Below the pieces are notes generated by a model, which did not search any database, had not been told where the DNA came from, and saw nothing but the letters and a program-made list of their open reading frames with translations. From an uncultured Lachnospiraceae bacterium (GTDB taxonomy: Bacteria > Bacillota > Clostridia > Lachnospirales > Lachnospiraceae), in the NCBI GenBank assembly GCA_944376975.1, contig CALWEE010000072.1, positions 1 to 7,583 of the forward strand: a DNA stretch of 7,583 bases, read 5' to 3'. Positions 1-7,044 of this stretch are shown piece after piece; the first letter of the stretch is position 1, and every line of letters starts with the position of its first letter. A program made the position numbers and the translations under genes.

Positions 1-799
1 CCGTCTTCTCGCCTTCTTTTTCAGAAAAAATGGTCATGGATCGGGGCCTGTGAAGTTCGTCAACGACGATCTTCCCGGATGTCCCTGTAAGTACGGCCTG
101 ACGGGCGCTTGGTCGATCGAAGGCACATTCAAGGATCGCCGACCGGCCGCCGACGCGCAGCTTGGCGCGCGCGTGATAGTCAATGGCGTTATGCAGGGTA
201 CAGTCGCTTTCCGTTACGGAAATGGGACCATCAAGCAGATCTTCCAGCCAGCTGGCGCAGTATATGCCGCCGTCCAGCAGGCAGCCGCCCTGGATCGGCT
301 GGGTATGGTAGGTCTGCCCGAAAGGTTCGCGGGAAACCTTGCTGCACAGGCTGGCTTCCACAGATAAAAGTTCGCCGATACATCCTTCGGACAACGCCTG
401 TTTTAAGACGGCGTAGAGCGGGACGAACCGGATCTTCATAGCTTCCATGAAAAGCAGTCCCCGCGCATTGGCTGTCCGGGCGATATCCTGTACCTGACCG
501 GCGTTCAGGGCAGCCGGTTTTTCACACAGGACCGATCTGCCATTATTTAAGGCCCGGATGGCCCATTCGTGATGCAGACCGTGGGGCAGCGCCAGATAGA
601 CCGCGTCCACCCGGGCATCTTCCAGTAAAGCTTCATGACTGCCGTAAGATCGGACGACCGGATAAGACAGGGCAAAGGCATCGGCTTTTTCCTGGCTGCG
701 GCAGCTGACAGCGTACAGACGGCTCTCCGGTTCGTGAGCCAGACTTGCCGCAAATCGACGGGCGATCTTTCCGCCGCCCAGTATCCCCCAGTTGATCAT
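1..799 (-). CDS. Gfo/Idh/MocA-family NAD(P)-dependent oxidoreductase, 3' end outside window
   Basis: This reading frame is open from its start codon to the left window edge, giving 266 codons without a stop. The protein opens with a Rossmann nucleotide-binding loop, GILGGGKIA at residues 5-13. The family's EKP motif follows at residues 93-95, where the lysine is normally catalytic, and GGCLLDGGIY at 171-180 matches the GG-x-L-x-D-x-G-x-Y signature of the C-terminal substrate domain. Family members usually have about 320-340 residues, so some 60-70 are probably missing at the edge. The start is fixed by a strong Shine-Dalgarno, AAGGAGGT at 808-815, eight bases ahead of the ATG. It begins 32 bp after the glgX stop, so the two are probably cotranscribed. 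Members oxidise or reduce sugars, inositols or diols with NAD(P); the substrate cannot be read from the sequence. The family call is firm and any role in glycogen or sugar metabolism is inference from the neighbour. Confidence 0.9.
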   Translation of the reverse strand, partial: MINWGILGGGKIARRFAASLAHEPESRLYAVSCRSQEKADAFALSYPVVRSYGSHEALLEDARVDAVYLALPHGLHHEWAIRALNNGRSVLCEKPAALNAGQVQDIARTANARGLLFMEAMKIRFVPLYAVLKQALSEGCIGELLSVEASLCSKVSREPFGQTYHTQPIQGGCLLDGGIYCASWLEDLLDGPISVTESDCTLHNAIDYHARAKLRVGGRSAILECAFDRPSARQAVLTGTSGKIVVDELHRPRSMTIFSEKEGEKT

Positions 800-831
800 A
801 ATCTTCCACCTCCTTGGATGATATGTGTATG

Positions 832-2976
832 TCACGCGTTTGTTTCAGGATCGATCCGGCGTACGGTAAAGAGGACGCAGGACCTGGGATGGATCACGTA
901 GCGTCTTTGGTCAAGTATTTCCTCGCCGGTTATGATAGCGCTTTTTTCGCGGGCCGTATCGGCCAGAGGGATCCAGAACAGCCCTTCGGGCAGTTCGGGA
1001 AGGACCATTTCCTGGGAATGCCACCAGGTATTGACGGCCAGATAAACGATATCATCCTGGCCTTTCTCGTCCCTTCCGGCATACATGACGCCGATGGTTT
1101 TTGTATCGGGGGCGTGATCGGCTTCCCAGGGACGGACGCCATGGAGGCTGACCGAAGGAAAACCGCAGCCGGCTATTGGCGTGTCTTCCCGAAGGATCCT
1201 ATGCTCCATCCGGAAATGGATCATATATTTGAAAAACTCGAATATTTCCCGGTTTTTGTCCAGCAAGGACCAGTCCAGCCAGGAGATTTCATTGTCCTGA
1301 CAATAAGCGTTGTTGTTCCCAAACTGGGTATTGCCGAATTCGTCGCCGGCAAAAAACATGGGCGTACCCCGACTGCACATGAGCACCATGCAGGCGTTCT
1401 TGATCATCCGGAAACGGAGGGCGCGCACGTCCACTTGGTCCGTTTCGCCTTCCACGCCGCAGTTCCAGCTCCGATTGTCATCGGAACCGTCCGTATTGTT
1501 CCAGCCGTTGCCTTCATTATGCTTATGGTTATAGGCGTAAAGATCGTACAGGGTAAAACCGTCATGGCATGTGAGGAAGTTGACGGAAGCGTTATAGCCG
1601 CGCGTCTTAGGCGGATACAGATCCGGCGAACCGATGATCCGCAGCGCGGCCGCCCGGGCATAGCCGTCGTCCCCTTTCAGGAAGCTGCGCAGATCGTCCC
1701 GGTATTTTCCGTTCCATTCCGCCCACCGTTTCCAGGAGGGGAACTGGCCGACCTGATACAGACCGCCGGCGTCCCACGCTTCGGCGATAAGATCCACATC
1801 GTAAAGGATAGGGTCATAGGCCAGGCTTTCCAGCAAAGGCGGTTTGTTCATGGGCGTGGCGTCTTCATTGCGCCCCAGTATGGAAGCCAGATCGAAGCGG
1901 AAGCCGTCGATCCGGTAATTGAACGCCCAGTAACGCAGACAGCTCAGTATCAGATCCCGGACCATGGGATGATTGCAGTTAAGGGTATTGCCGCATCCGC
2001 TGAAATTATAATAATAGCCGTCCGGCGTGAGCATATAATAAATGTTGTTGTCGAACCCTTTGAAAGAAAAGAAAGGCCCGTTTTCATTACCTTCGGCGGT
2101 ATGGTTAAAGACCACATCCAAAATGACTTCGATGCCGTTGTCATGCAGGTCTTTGATCAGCGTTTTCAGTTCCCGGCCTTCCCGGTTGTATTCGAGCCCC
2201 GCCGTATAGCTTGTATTCGGAGCGAAAAAGCAGACCGGATTGTAACCCCAGTAGTCTAAGAGGGGCTTCCCGTTCACGGTCCGCGCGCCGCGGGTTTCGT
2301 CAAATTCAAAGACTGGCATCAGTTCCACCACATTGACGCCCAGTTCTTTCAGATAAGGGATCTTTTCCCGAAGACCTTCAAACGTACCCGGATGGGCGAC
2401 GCCGGAAGATGGGCTTTTGGTGAAGCCGCGGACGTGGAGTTCATAAATGACGCTGTCTTTTAAAGGGACTGATGGGGAAGGGTGTTCGCCCCAGTCAAAG
2501 TCATTGTGGACAACACGGGCTTTGTAAAAGCCTTCCGGGGCCAGTTTCTTCCCCCAGGCGCTCTGACCGGTGACTGCCCGGGCGTACGGGTCGAGGAGAA
2601 ACCGTTCTTTATCAAAGATCAGGCCCTTATCCGGTTCGTATGGGCCGTCGATCCGGTAGGCGTATTCAAATTCATCGATCCGGAGGCCGAAAACGATCAT
2701 GGAATAGACGTTTCCGATACGATATTCATCGGGAAAAGGAATGATGGCGTAAGGCGTCCGGCTCTCCCTTTTGAACAAGACAAGCTCACAGGCGGTGGCC
2801 GAATGGGAGATGATCGTAAAATTAACGCCGTCCGGAAGCGCGGAGGCGCCGTTGATCTCGTACAGGCCCGGACGGACATAAAATCCGTTGATCTTCTTCA
2901 GCGGTTTCAGGTTTTTTTCCTCCACATTGGCATAGTCCGTCAAAAGCAGGACCTGAGGTTTATCATGATCTGCCAT
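832..2976 (-). CDS. glgX: Glycogen debranching enzyme, GlgX/isoamylase type (GH13)
   Basis: This cytoplasmic enzyme hydrolyses alpha-1,6 branch points in glycogen or limit dextrin. The 714-residue protein has a short N-terminal lead, a CBM48-like beta domain at about 35-125, then the GH13 catalytic barrel. All four GH13 motifs are visible: DVVFNH at 287-292, GFRFDLA around the nucleophile D362 with R360, AEAWD with acid/base E399, and TCHD with H471 and transition-state D472. Stretches such as GSPDLY (449-454) and NEGNGWNN (487-494) are typical of GlgX and isoamylase rather than alpha-amylase or pullulanase. The length fits the family, with no truncation or frameshift. The start is supported by TAAGGAGGGA at 2981-2990. 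It is the first gene of a leftward unit and diverges from gpmI. No glgA, glgB, glgC or glgP lies in the window. Debranching activity is a family inference; a maltooligosaccharide debranching or transfer role is possible. Confidence 0.95.
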   Translation of the reverse strand: MADHDKPQVLLLTDYANVEEKNLKPLKKINGFYVRPGLYEINGASALPDGVNFTIISHSATACELVLFKRESRTPYAIIPFPDEYRIGNVYSMIVFGLRIDEFEYAYRIDGPYEPDKGLIFDKERFLLDPYARAVTGQSAWGKKLAPEGFYKARVVHNDFDWGEHPSPSVPLKDSVIYELHVRGFTKSPSSGVAHPGTFEGLREKIPYLKELGVNVVELMPVFEFDETRGARTVNGKPLLDYWGYNPVCFFAPNTSYTAGLEYNREGRELKTLIKDLHDNGIEVILDVVFNHTAEGNENGPFFSFKGFDNNIYYMLTPDGYYYNFSGCGNTLNCNHPMVRDLILSCLRYWAFNYRIDGFRFDLASILGRNEDATPMNKPPLLESLAYDPILYDVDLIAEAWDAGGLYQVGQFPSWKRWAEWNGKYRDDLRSFLKGDDGYARAAALRIIGSPDLYPPKTRGYNASVNFLTCHDGFTLYDLYAYNHKHNEGNGWNNTDGSDDNRSWNCGVEGETDQVDVRALRFRMIKNACMVLMCSRGTPMFFAGDEFGNTQFGNNNAYCQDNEISWLDWSLLDKNREIFEFFKYMIHFRMEHRILREDTPIAGCGFPSVSLHGVRPWEADHAPDTKTIGVMYAGRDEKGQDDIVYLAVNTWWHSQEMVLPELPEGLFWIPLADTAREKSAIITGEEILDQRRYVIHPRSCVLFTVRRIDPETNA

Positions 2977-3003
2977 AAAATCCCTCCTTATGTTCTGTTA
3001 TTT

Positions 3004-3032
3004 AGTATATCACTGACATAAAAAGGTTAAAA
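3004..3032 (-). promoter_or_regulatory. Probable promoter of glgX
   Basis: Read on the minus strand, TATACT at 3004-3009 is preceded directly by TGA, forming a TGn extended -10 element. A weak -35-like TTTTAA lies 17 bp upstream at 3027-3032. Transcription would start near 2997, only about ten bases before the glgX ribosome binding site. The poor -35 is compatible with an extended -10 promoter or with activator dependence. No clear catabolite-response (cre) box was recognised around it. Confidence 0.6.
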
Positions 3033-3078
3033 GGCATAAGAAAAACTTTTTGCGACGGCCAAAATGCCGGGTTAAGAC

Positions 3079-3107
3079 TTTACATTTTCCCACGGATGGG
3101 CTATGAT
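3079..3107 (+). promoter_or_regulatory. Sigma-A-type promoter of gpmI
   Basis: TTTACA at 3079-3084 and TATGAT at 3102-3107 are separated by exactly 17 bp, each one mismatch from the sigma-A consensus. Transcription would begin near 3114 and give a leader of about 49 bases. That leader ends in the purine-rich ribosome binding site AGAAGAAGGAG, just before the gpmI ATG. Confidence 0.8.
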
Positions 3108-3162
3108 GATATGGAATGAGCACATTTAATAAAACGATAAAACATAGAAGAAGGAGTCAGAT

Positions 3163-4701
3163 ATGAGTAAAAAAACAACAGTGCTGATGATATTGGACGG
3201 ATATGGCCTGAGCAGCCATAAAGACGGCAACGCGGTCGCCCTGGCCAACACGCCGGTCATGGACCGCCTCATGAAAGAATATCCCTTTGTCAAAGGCTAT
3301 GCCAGCGGACTGGCAGTCGGCCTTCCGGACGGACAGATGGGCAACTCGGAAGTCGGCCATCTGAACATGGGCGCGGGACGTATCGTATATCAGGAACTGA
3401 CCCGCATCACAAAAGAGATCGAAGACGGTGATTTCTTTAAGAATGAAGCGTTCAAAAAAGCGATAGACAACGTAAAGGCGAACCATTCCGCCCTGCATCT
3501 GTACGGCCTGCTGTCTGACGGCGGCGTACACAGCCACAACACCCATCTGTACGGCCTGCTTGAACTGGCGAAACGGGAAGGGCTCGATAAAGTCTATGTC
3601 CACTGTTTCCTGGACGGCCGTGACACACCGCCCAAGTCCGGTATCGATTACGTAAAAGAACTGGACGAAAAGATCAAAGAGATCGGCGTGGGCGCCATCG
3701 CTTCCGTATCCGGACGTTATTACGCCATGGACCGGGACAACCGCTGGGAGCGTATCGAGAAAGCGTACAAAGCGCTGACCGAAGGCGTGGGCGAGACGGC
3801 CGCGAGCGGTCCGGAAGCCGTGCAGCAGTCTTACGACAAAGGCGAGACCGACGAATTTGTCCTTCCGACGGTCATCATGAAAGACGGCGCGCCGACAGCG
3901 ACGATCAAAGACAAAGATTCCATCATCTTTTTCAATTTCCGTCCGGACCGGGCAAGAGAGATCACGCGGACATTCTGCGCCGATGATTTTGACGGGTTTG
4001 ACAGAGGCAGACGGCTGGATGTGACCTACATCTGCTTTACCGAATATGACGTGACTATCCCCAACAAGGAGATCGCGTTCAAGAAAGTTTCCATCACCAA
4101 CACATTCGGCGAGTTCCTGGCGGCCAACCATATGACCCAGGCCCGTATCGCCGAAACAGAGAAATACGCCCATGTGACGTTTTTCTTCAACGGCGGCGTG
4201 GAAGCGCCCAATCCGGGTGAAGACCGCATCCTTGTAAAATCTCCGAAGGTGGCCACTTATGACCTGAAACCGGAGATGAGCGCCTATGAAGTGTGCGATA
4301 AGCTTCTGGAAGCGATCCATTCCGGCAAATACGACGTGATCATCATCAACTTCGCCAACCCGGATATGGTCGGCCATACCGGCGTTCTGGAAGCCGCGGT
4401 GAAAGCGGTGGAAGCGGTGGATGAATGTGTCGGCAAGGCCGTGGAAGCCATTAAAGAGACCGGCGGCCAGATGTTCCTCTGCGCCGACCACGGCAACGCG
4501 GAGCAGCTTGTCGATGAAGAGACCGGCGCGCCGTTCACAGCCCACACCACCAATCCGGTACCCTTTATCCTGATCAACGCCGATCCGTCTTACAAGTTGA
4601 GAGAGGGCGGATGCCTGGCGGATATCGCGCCTACCCTCATTGAGATCATGGGTATGGAACAGCCGAAAGAAATGACCGGAAAATCATTAATTATCAAATA
4701 A
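3163..4701 (+). CDS. gpmI: 2,3-bisphosphoglycerate-independent phosphoglycerate mutase
   Basis: This enzyme interconverts 3- and 2-phosphoglycerate in lower glycolysis and gluconeogenesis through a phosphoserine intermediate and two metal ions, usually manganese. The 512 residues match the usual length of about 510. The phosphatase-like metal and serine residues are present: D12 in LDGYG, nucleophile S62 in GNSEVGHLNMG, D401 and H405 in NPDMVGHTG, D442 and H443 in CADHGN, and H461. The inserted transferase domain carries H123 in GGVHSH, R153 and D154 in DGRDTPP, R185, R191, and R260 and R263 in FNFRPDR; K334 lies after it. This set agrees with the known Bacillus enzyme. AAGGAG at 3151-3156, six bases ahead, supports the start. 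It has its own promoter, diverges from glgX, and is followed 61 bp later by secG. Enolase, often the next gene in Firmicutes, is absent here. Confidence 0.98.
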   Translation: MSKKTTVLMILDGYGLSSHKDGNAVALANTPVMDRLMKEYPFVKGYASGLAVGLPDGQMGNSEVGHLNMGAGRIVYQELTRITKEIEDGDFFKNEAFKKAIDNVKANHSALHLYGLLSDGGVHSHNTHLYGLLELAKREGLDKVYVHCFLDGRDTPPKSGIDYVKELDEKIKEIGVGAIASVSGRYYAMDRDNRWERIEKAYKALTEGVGETAASGPEAVQQSYDKGETDEFVLPTVIMKDGAPTATIKDKDSIIFFNFRPDRAREITRTFCADDFDGFDRGRRLDVTYICFTEYDVTIPNKEIAFKKVSITNTFGEFLAANHMTQARIAETEKYAHVTFFFNGGVEAPNPGEDRILVKSPKVATYDLKPEMSAYEVCDKLLEAIHSGKYDVIIINFANPDMVGHTGVLEAAVKAVEAVDECVGKAVEAIKETGGQMFLCADHGNAEQLVDEETGAPFTAHTTNPVPFILINADPSYKLREGGCLADIAPTLIEIMGMEQPKEMTGKSLIIK

Positions 4702-4726
4702 TGTATTTACTATTGGAAAAATACAT
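4701..4726. repeat. 8-bp perfect inverted repeat overlapping the secG promoter
   Basis: ATGTATTT at 4701-4708 is the exact reverse complement of AAATACAT at 4719-4726, with a 10-bp spacer. The dyad starts on the last base of the gpmI stop codon and covers the -35 box and much of the spacer of the secG promoter. As RNA it would be an AU-rich stem with one G-C pair and no U tail, so it does not look like a terminator. A DNA operator is possible but matches no site I recognise, and chance is not excluded in such AT-rich DNA. Confidence 0.45.
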
Positions 4727-4734
4727 GATAGAAT
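4706..4734 (+). promoter_or_regulatory. Probable promoter of secG (and downstream rnr-smpB)
   Basis: TTTACT at 4706-4711 and TAGAAT at 4729-4734 are 17 bp apart, and TGA directly precedes the -10, adding a TGn extended element. The start would be near 4741, leaving a leader of about 20 bases with the secG ribosome binding site. The same RNA would have to read through the hairpin at 5012-5063 to express rnr and smpB. Confidence 0.72.
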
Positions 4735-4749
4735 GTTACGAGTTGGTTT

Positions 4750-4756
4750 AGGAGGT
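4750..4756 (+). promoter_or_regulatory. Ribosome binding site that sets the secG start
   Basis: AGGAGGT lies six bases ahead of the ATG at 4763. An in-frame ATG at 4733 has no such site and sits inside the predicted -10 box, so translation should begin at 4763. Confidence 0.9.
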
Positions 4757-4762
4757 GTATCA

Positions 4763-5002
4763 ATGGCGATACTGAGGACAGTCGTAACAGTCGTGTTCAT
4801 TTTGCTGTGCGTAGCGTTGATCATACTTATCATGTGTCAGGAAAGCAAGCAGGCGGGCCTTACCGGTACCATCAGCGGTATGGGTGAAACCTACTGGGGC
4901 AAGAACAAGGGACGTTCCCTGGAAGGCAAGCTCGTCCGGTGGACGGCCATCCTGTCCGTACTTTTCTTCGTGATAACGATCGCGTTGAATATGAACTGGT
5001 AG
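4763..5002 (+). CDS. secG: Preprotein translocase subunit SecG
   Basis: SecG is the small auxiliary membrane subunit of the SecYEG protein-export channel. The 79-residue product has the expected two-helix hairpin: a first membrane segment at about residues 5-25 (rich in V, L and I), a polar Gly-rich cytoplasmic loop at about 26-58, and a second segment at about 60-76. The loop start QESKQAGLTGTISG (26-39) and the following WGKNKGRSLEG (45-55) fit the conserved SecG loop, and the size is normal for Gram-positive SecG. There is no cleavable signal peptide. Its place just before rnr and smpB is a well-known Firmicutes gene order and strengthens a call that would otherwise rest on a short sequence. 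It has its own probable promoter and is followed closely by a long terminator-like hairpin. Confidence 0.95.
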   Translation: MAILRTVVTVVFILLCVALIILIMCQESKQAGLTGTISGMGETYWGKNKGRSLEGKLVRWTAILSVLFFVITIALNMNW

Positions 5003-5011
5003 TATAATCAC

Positions 5012-5063
5012 AAAGCCCAATGGATAACACTCTTAAAGAGCCTTATCTGTTGGGCTTTATTTT
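5012..5063 (+). terminator. Long hairpin with U-rich tail between secG and rnr: terminator or attenuator
   Basis: The arms AAAGCCCAA (5012-5020) and TTGGGCTTT (5050-5058) pair perfectly. The pairing continues inward through two G-U wobbles (5021-5022 with 5048-5049) and GATAA/TTATC (5023-5027 with 5043-5047), giving about 16 continuous pairs. A small inner stem CTCT/AGAG (5030-5033 with 5037-5040) caps it. The downstream arm runs into TTTATTTT. This is the form of an intrinsic terminator starting ten bases after the secG stop. No convincing promoter follows before rnr, so partial read-through is likely. Confidence 0.82.
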
Positions 5064-5069
5064 GCCTGA

Positions 5070-5077
5070 AAGGAGGG
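5070..5077 (+). promoter_or_regulatory. Ribosome binding site that sets the rnr start
   Basis: AAGGAGGG lies six bases ahead of the ATG at 5084 and just downstream of the hairpin, so the hairpin does not cover it. The rnr frame stays open upstream to 5003 but holds no ATG there, so this site supports the short form of the protein. Confidence 0.9.
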
Positions 5078-5083
5078 AAAAGA

Positions 5084-7012
5084 ATGGAAGAAGAGTTGAT
5101 CGGCGTCTTTTGCGGTCATCCGAAAAGGTTCGGTTTCGTGACCGTAGAAGAGCTGGACAAAGATATATTTATCGGCGAAGACGATACCGGCGGCGCCATG
5201 GATAAGGATACCGTGGCGGTCCGGCTCATCCGGGAACCCCAGGGTGAGAAACGGGCGGAAGGAAAGGTGACCCGCGTCGTGCGGCGGGAAAACGATACGA
5301 TCGTGGGCACCTATGAAAAAAGCCGACATTTCGGCTTTGTCGTACCGGACAATATCCGTCTGAACAAAGACATATTCGTTTCAAAGGAAAACAGCATGGG
5401 GGCCATGAACGGGCACAAAGTGGTGGTCCGCGTCACTGATTTTGGAAATGACAGGAAAAATCCGGAAGGGATCGTTACGGAAATACTGGGCCATATCAAT
5501 GATCCGGGGACCGATATCCTTTCGGTGGTCAAAGGGTATAAACTGCCGGTGGGATTTCCCGATGAAGTCATGGAGGAAGCCCGCGCCCTTCCGGAGTCCG
5601 TATCGGGGCCGGAGCGGGCAGGCAGGCTCGATCTTCGGGATCTTATGACCGTGACCATTGACGGGGAAGACGCCAAAGACCTGGACGACGCCATCACGTT
5701 ATCGGAAAAGGACGGGCTTTACGCGCTGGGCGTCCATATCGCCGACGTCAGCCATTATGTCCGGGAAAACACCCGGCTTGATGAAGAAGCACGCGAAAGG
5801 GGGACCAGCGTTTACCTGACAGACCGGGTCATCCCCATGCTCCCACGCCGGCTTTCCAACGGAATCTGTTCCCTTAACGCGGGGACAGACCGACTGGCGC
5901 TCAGCTGTATGATGGAGATCGACGGTTCCGGAAAGATCGTCAGCCATGAGATCGCGGAGACGGTCATCCGTGTGGACCGGCGCATGACCTATACCGATGT
6001 TCAGAAAATACTGGACGGCGATCCGGAGCGGATAAAACAATACGAAGATTTCGTCCCCATGTTCCGGAAAATGAAGGAACTGGCCGACCTGCTCCGGAAG
6101 AAGCGGCGGGAAAGGGGCGGCATCGATTTTGACTTTCCCGAATCCAAGATCGTTTTGGATACATCCGGAAAGGCCGTCGATGTGCGCCCGTATGAACGGA
6201 CAGCGTCCACAAAGATCATCGAAGATTTCATGCTGGCCGCCAATGAAACGATCGCGGAAGATTTTTACTGGCAGGACATACCGTTTTTGTACCGGACCCA
6301 CGATACGCCGGACAACGAACGCATCCGCCGTCTGACGGCGTTTATACGGAGCTTCGGCTATTACCTTAAAAACGGATCGGGAAAGATCCATCCCAAAGAA
6401 TTCCAGAAGCTTCTGGGAAAGATCGAAGGAACAAAGGAGGAGGCCCTTATCAGCCGACTTGTCCTCCGGTCCATGATGCGCGCCAGATATACGGTGGAAA
6501 ATACCGGTCACTTCGGCCTGGCCGTCCCGTATTACTGTCATTTCACATCACCCATACGCCGCTATCCGGACTTGCTCATCCACCGGATCATCAAAGAAAC
6601 GATCCACGGTAAAATGGACGAACAACGGCGCGGACACTTTGAATGCCTGCTTCCCCAGGCGGCATCGGACTGCTCCGAATCGGAACGACGGGCCGATGAG
6701 GCGGAACGGCAGGTGGAAAAACTAAAAAAAGCGGAATACATGGCCGGACATGTGGGCGAAATATATGAGGGGATCGTCTGCGGCGTCACCGGATGGGGCA
6801 TGTACGTGGAACTGCCCAATACGTGCGAAGGGCTTGTCCGCATGCAGGATCTGACCGACGACTATTATATCCTGGATGAAAAACAATATCGTCTTGTAGG
6901 CGAAAAGACTGGGAAAACCTACAGCTTGGGCCAACGCATATCCATCTGCGTGAAATCGGCGGATAAAATGCTGGGAACCGTTGATTTTATCCTGGCGGAT
7001 GATGTACAATAA
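5084..7012 (+). CDS. rnr: Ribonuclease R, short form without N-terminal HTH
   Basis: RNase R is a processive 3'-to-5' exoribonuclease that can unwind structured RNA. It acts in mRNA, rRNA and tmRNA-linked decay in the cytoplasm. The 642 residues contain two cold-shock-like domains (about 3-50 and 72-120, with RFGFV and HFGFV RNA-binding motifs), the RNB catalytic domain (about 180-500) and a C-terminal S1 domain (about 556-636). The RNB active site IDGEDAKDLDDA has the four metal-binding aspartates D193, D199, D201 and D202, and HFTSPIRRYPDL at 486-497 is the family signature. From memory, Escherichia coli and Bacillus subtilis RNase R have about 813 and 779 residues. This one lacks the N-terminal winged-helix region and the lysine-rich C-terminal tail. 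RNase II is less likely, given the close likeness to Bacillus Rnr and the neighbours. smpB follows after 32 bp, without a terminator. Confidence 0.96.
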   Translation: MEEELIGVFCGHPKRFGFVTVEELDKDIFIGEDDTGGAMDKDTVAVRLIREPQGEKRAEGKVTRVVRRENDTIVGTYEKSRHFGFVVPDNIRLNKDIFVSKENSMGAMNGHKVVVRVTDFGNDRKNPEGIVTEILGHINDPGTDILSVVKGYKLPVGFPDEVMEEARALPESVSGPERAGRLDLRDLMTVTIDGEDAKDLDDAITLSEKDGLYALGVHIADVSHYVRENTRLDEEARERGTSVYLTDRVIPMLPRRLSNGICSLNAGTDRLALSCMMEIDGSGKIVSHEIAETVIRVDRRMTYTDVQKILDGDPERIKQYEDFVPMFRKMKELADLLRKKRRERGGIDFDFPESKIVLDTSGKAVDVRPYERTASTKIIEDFMLAANETIAEDFYWQDIPFLYRTHDTPDNERIRRLTAFIRSFGYYLKNGSGKIHPKEFQKLLGKIEGTKEEALISRLVLRSMMRARYTVENTGHFGLAVPYYCHFTSPIRRYPDLLIHRIIKETIHGKMDEQRRGHFECLLPQAASDCSESERRADEAERQVEKLKKAEYMAGHVGEIYEGIVCGVTGWGMYVELPNTCEGLVRMQDLTDDYYILDEKQYRLVGEKTGKTYSLGQRISICVKSADKMLGTVDFILADDVQ

Positions 7013-7044
7013 AACAGGCAGATCAATAGCAAGGAAGGAATATC

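Larger units (their letters stand above)
2977..3162. other. Divergent glgX-gpmI control region
   Basis: These 186 bases hold the back-to-back promoters of glgX and gpmI. Their -35 boxes are separated by about 46 bp (3033-3078). That central stretch contains an A5-C-T5 tract at 3041-3051 and a short CGGC/GCCG inverted repeat at 3056-3059 and 3066-3069. A direct repeat AAAAGG (3021-3026 and 3029-3034) overlaps the glgX -35. None is a recognised operator. No small gene or terminator is seen here. Confidence 0.6.

Noticed and set aside
50..367. Plus-strand frames opposite the oxidoreductase (for example 50-367 and 109-441)
   Set aside because: The minus strand encodes a continuous Rossmann oxidoreductase here with EKP and GG-x-LD motifs, so these frames are shadows.
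814..2259. A 481-codon open frame on the plus strand opposite glgX
   Set aside because: It lies wholly antisense to a clear GH13 enzyme with intact motifs, its translation resembles no family I know, and it has no credible ribosome binding site. It is a by-product of the codon bias of glgX.
3056..3069. CGGC-N6-GCCG inverted repeat between the glgX and gpmI promoters, considered as a terminator or operator
   Set aside because: Only four pairs per arm and no U tract. It is too short to separate from chance.
3157..4545. A 462-codon open frame on the minus strand covering most of gpmI
   Set aside because: gpmI is complete with every catalytic residue. The antisense frame has a His-, Phe- and Val-rich composition typical of a reversed coding strand and no supporting start site.
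4733..4762. An N-terminal extension of secG from the ATG at 4733
   Set aside because: That ATG overlaps the predicted -10 box and lacks a ribosome binding site, whereas the ATG at 4763 has AGGAGGT six bases ahead and gives a standard SecG.
5020..5205. A 61-codon arginine-rich frame across the hairpin and the start of rnr
   Set aside because: It overlaps rnr out of frame, has no ribosome binding site and consists of frame-shifted rnr sequence.
5699..6541. A 280-codon minus-strand frame inside rnr
   Set aside because: It is antisense to the RNB catalytic domain and shows no family features.
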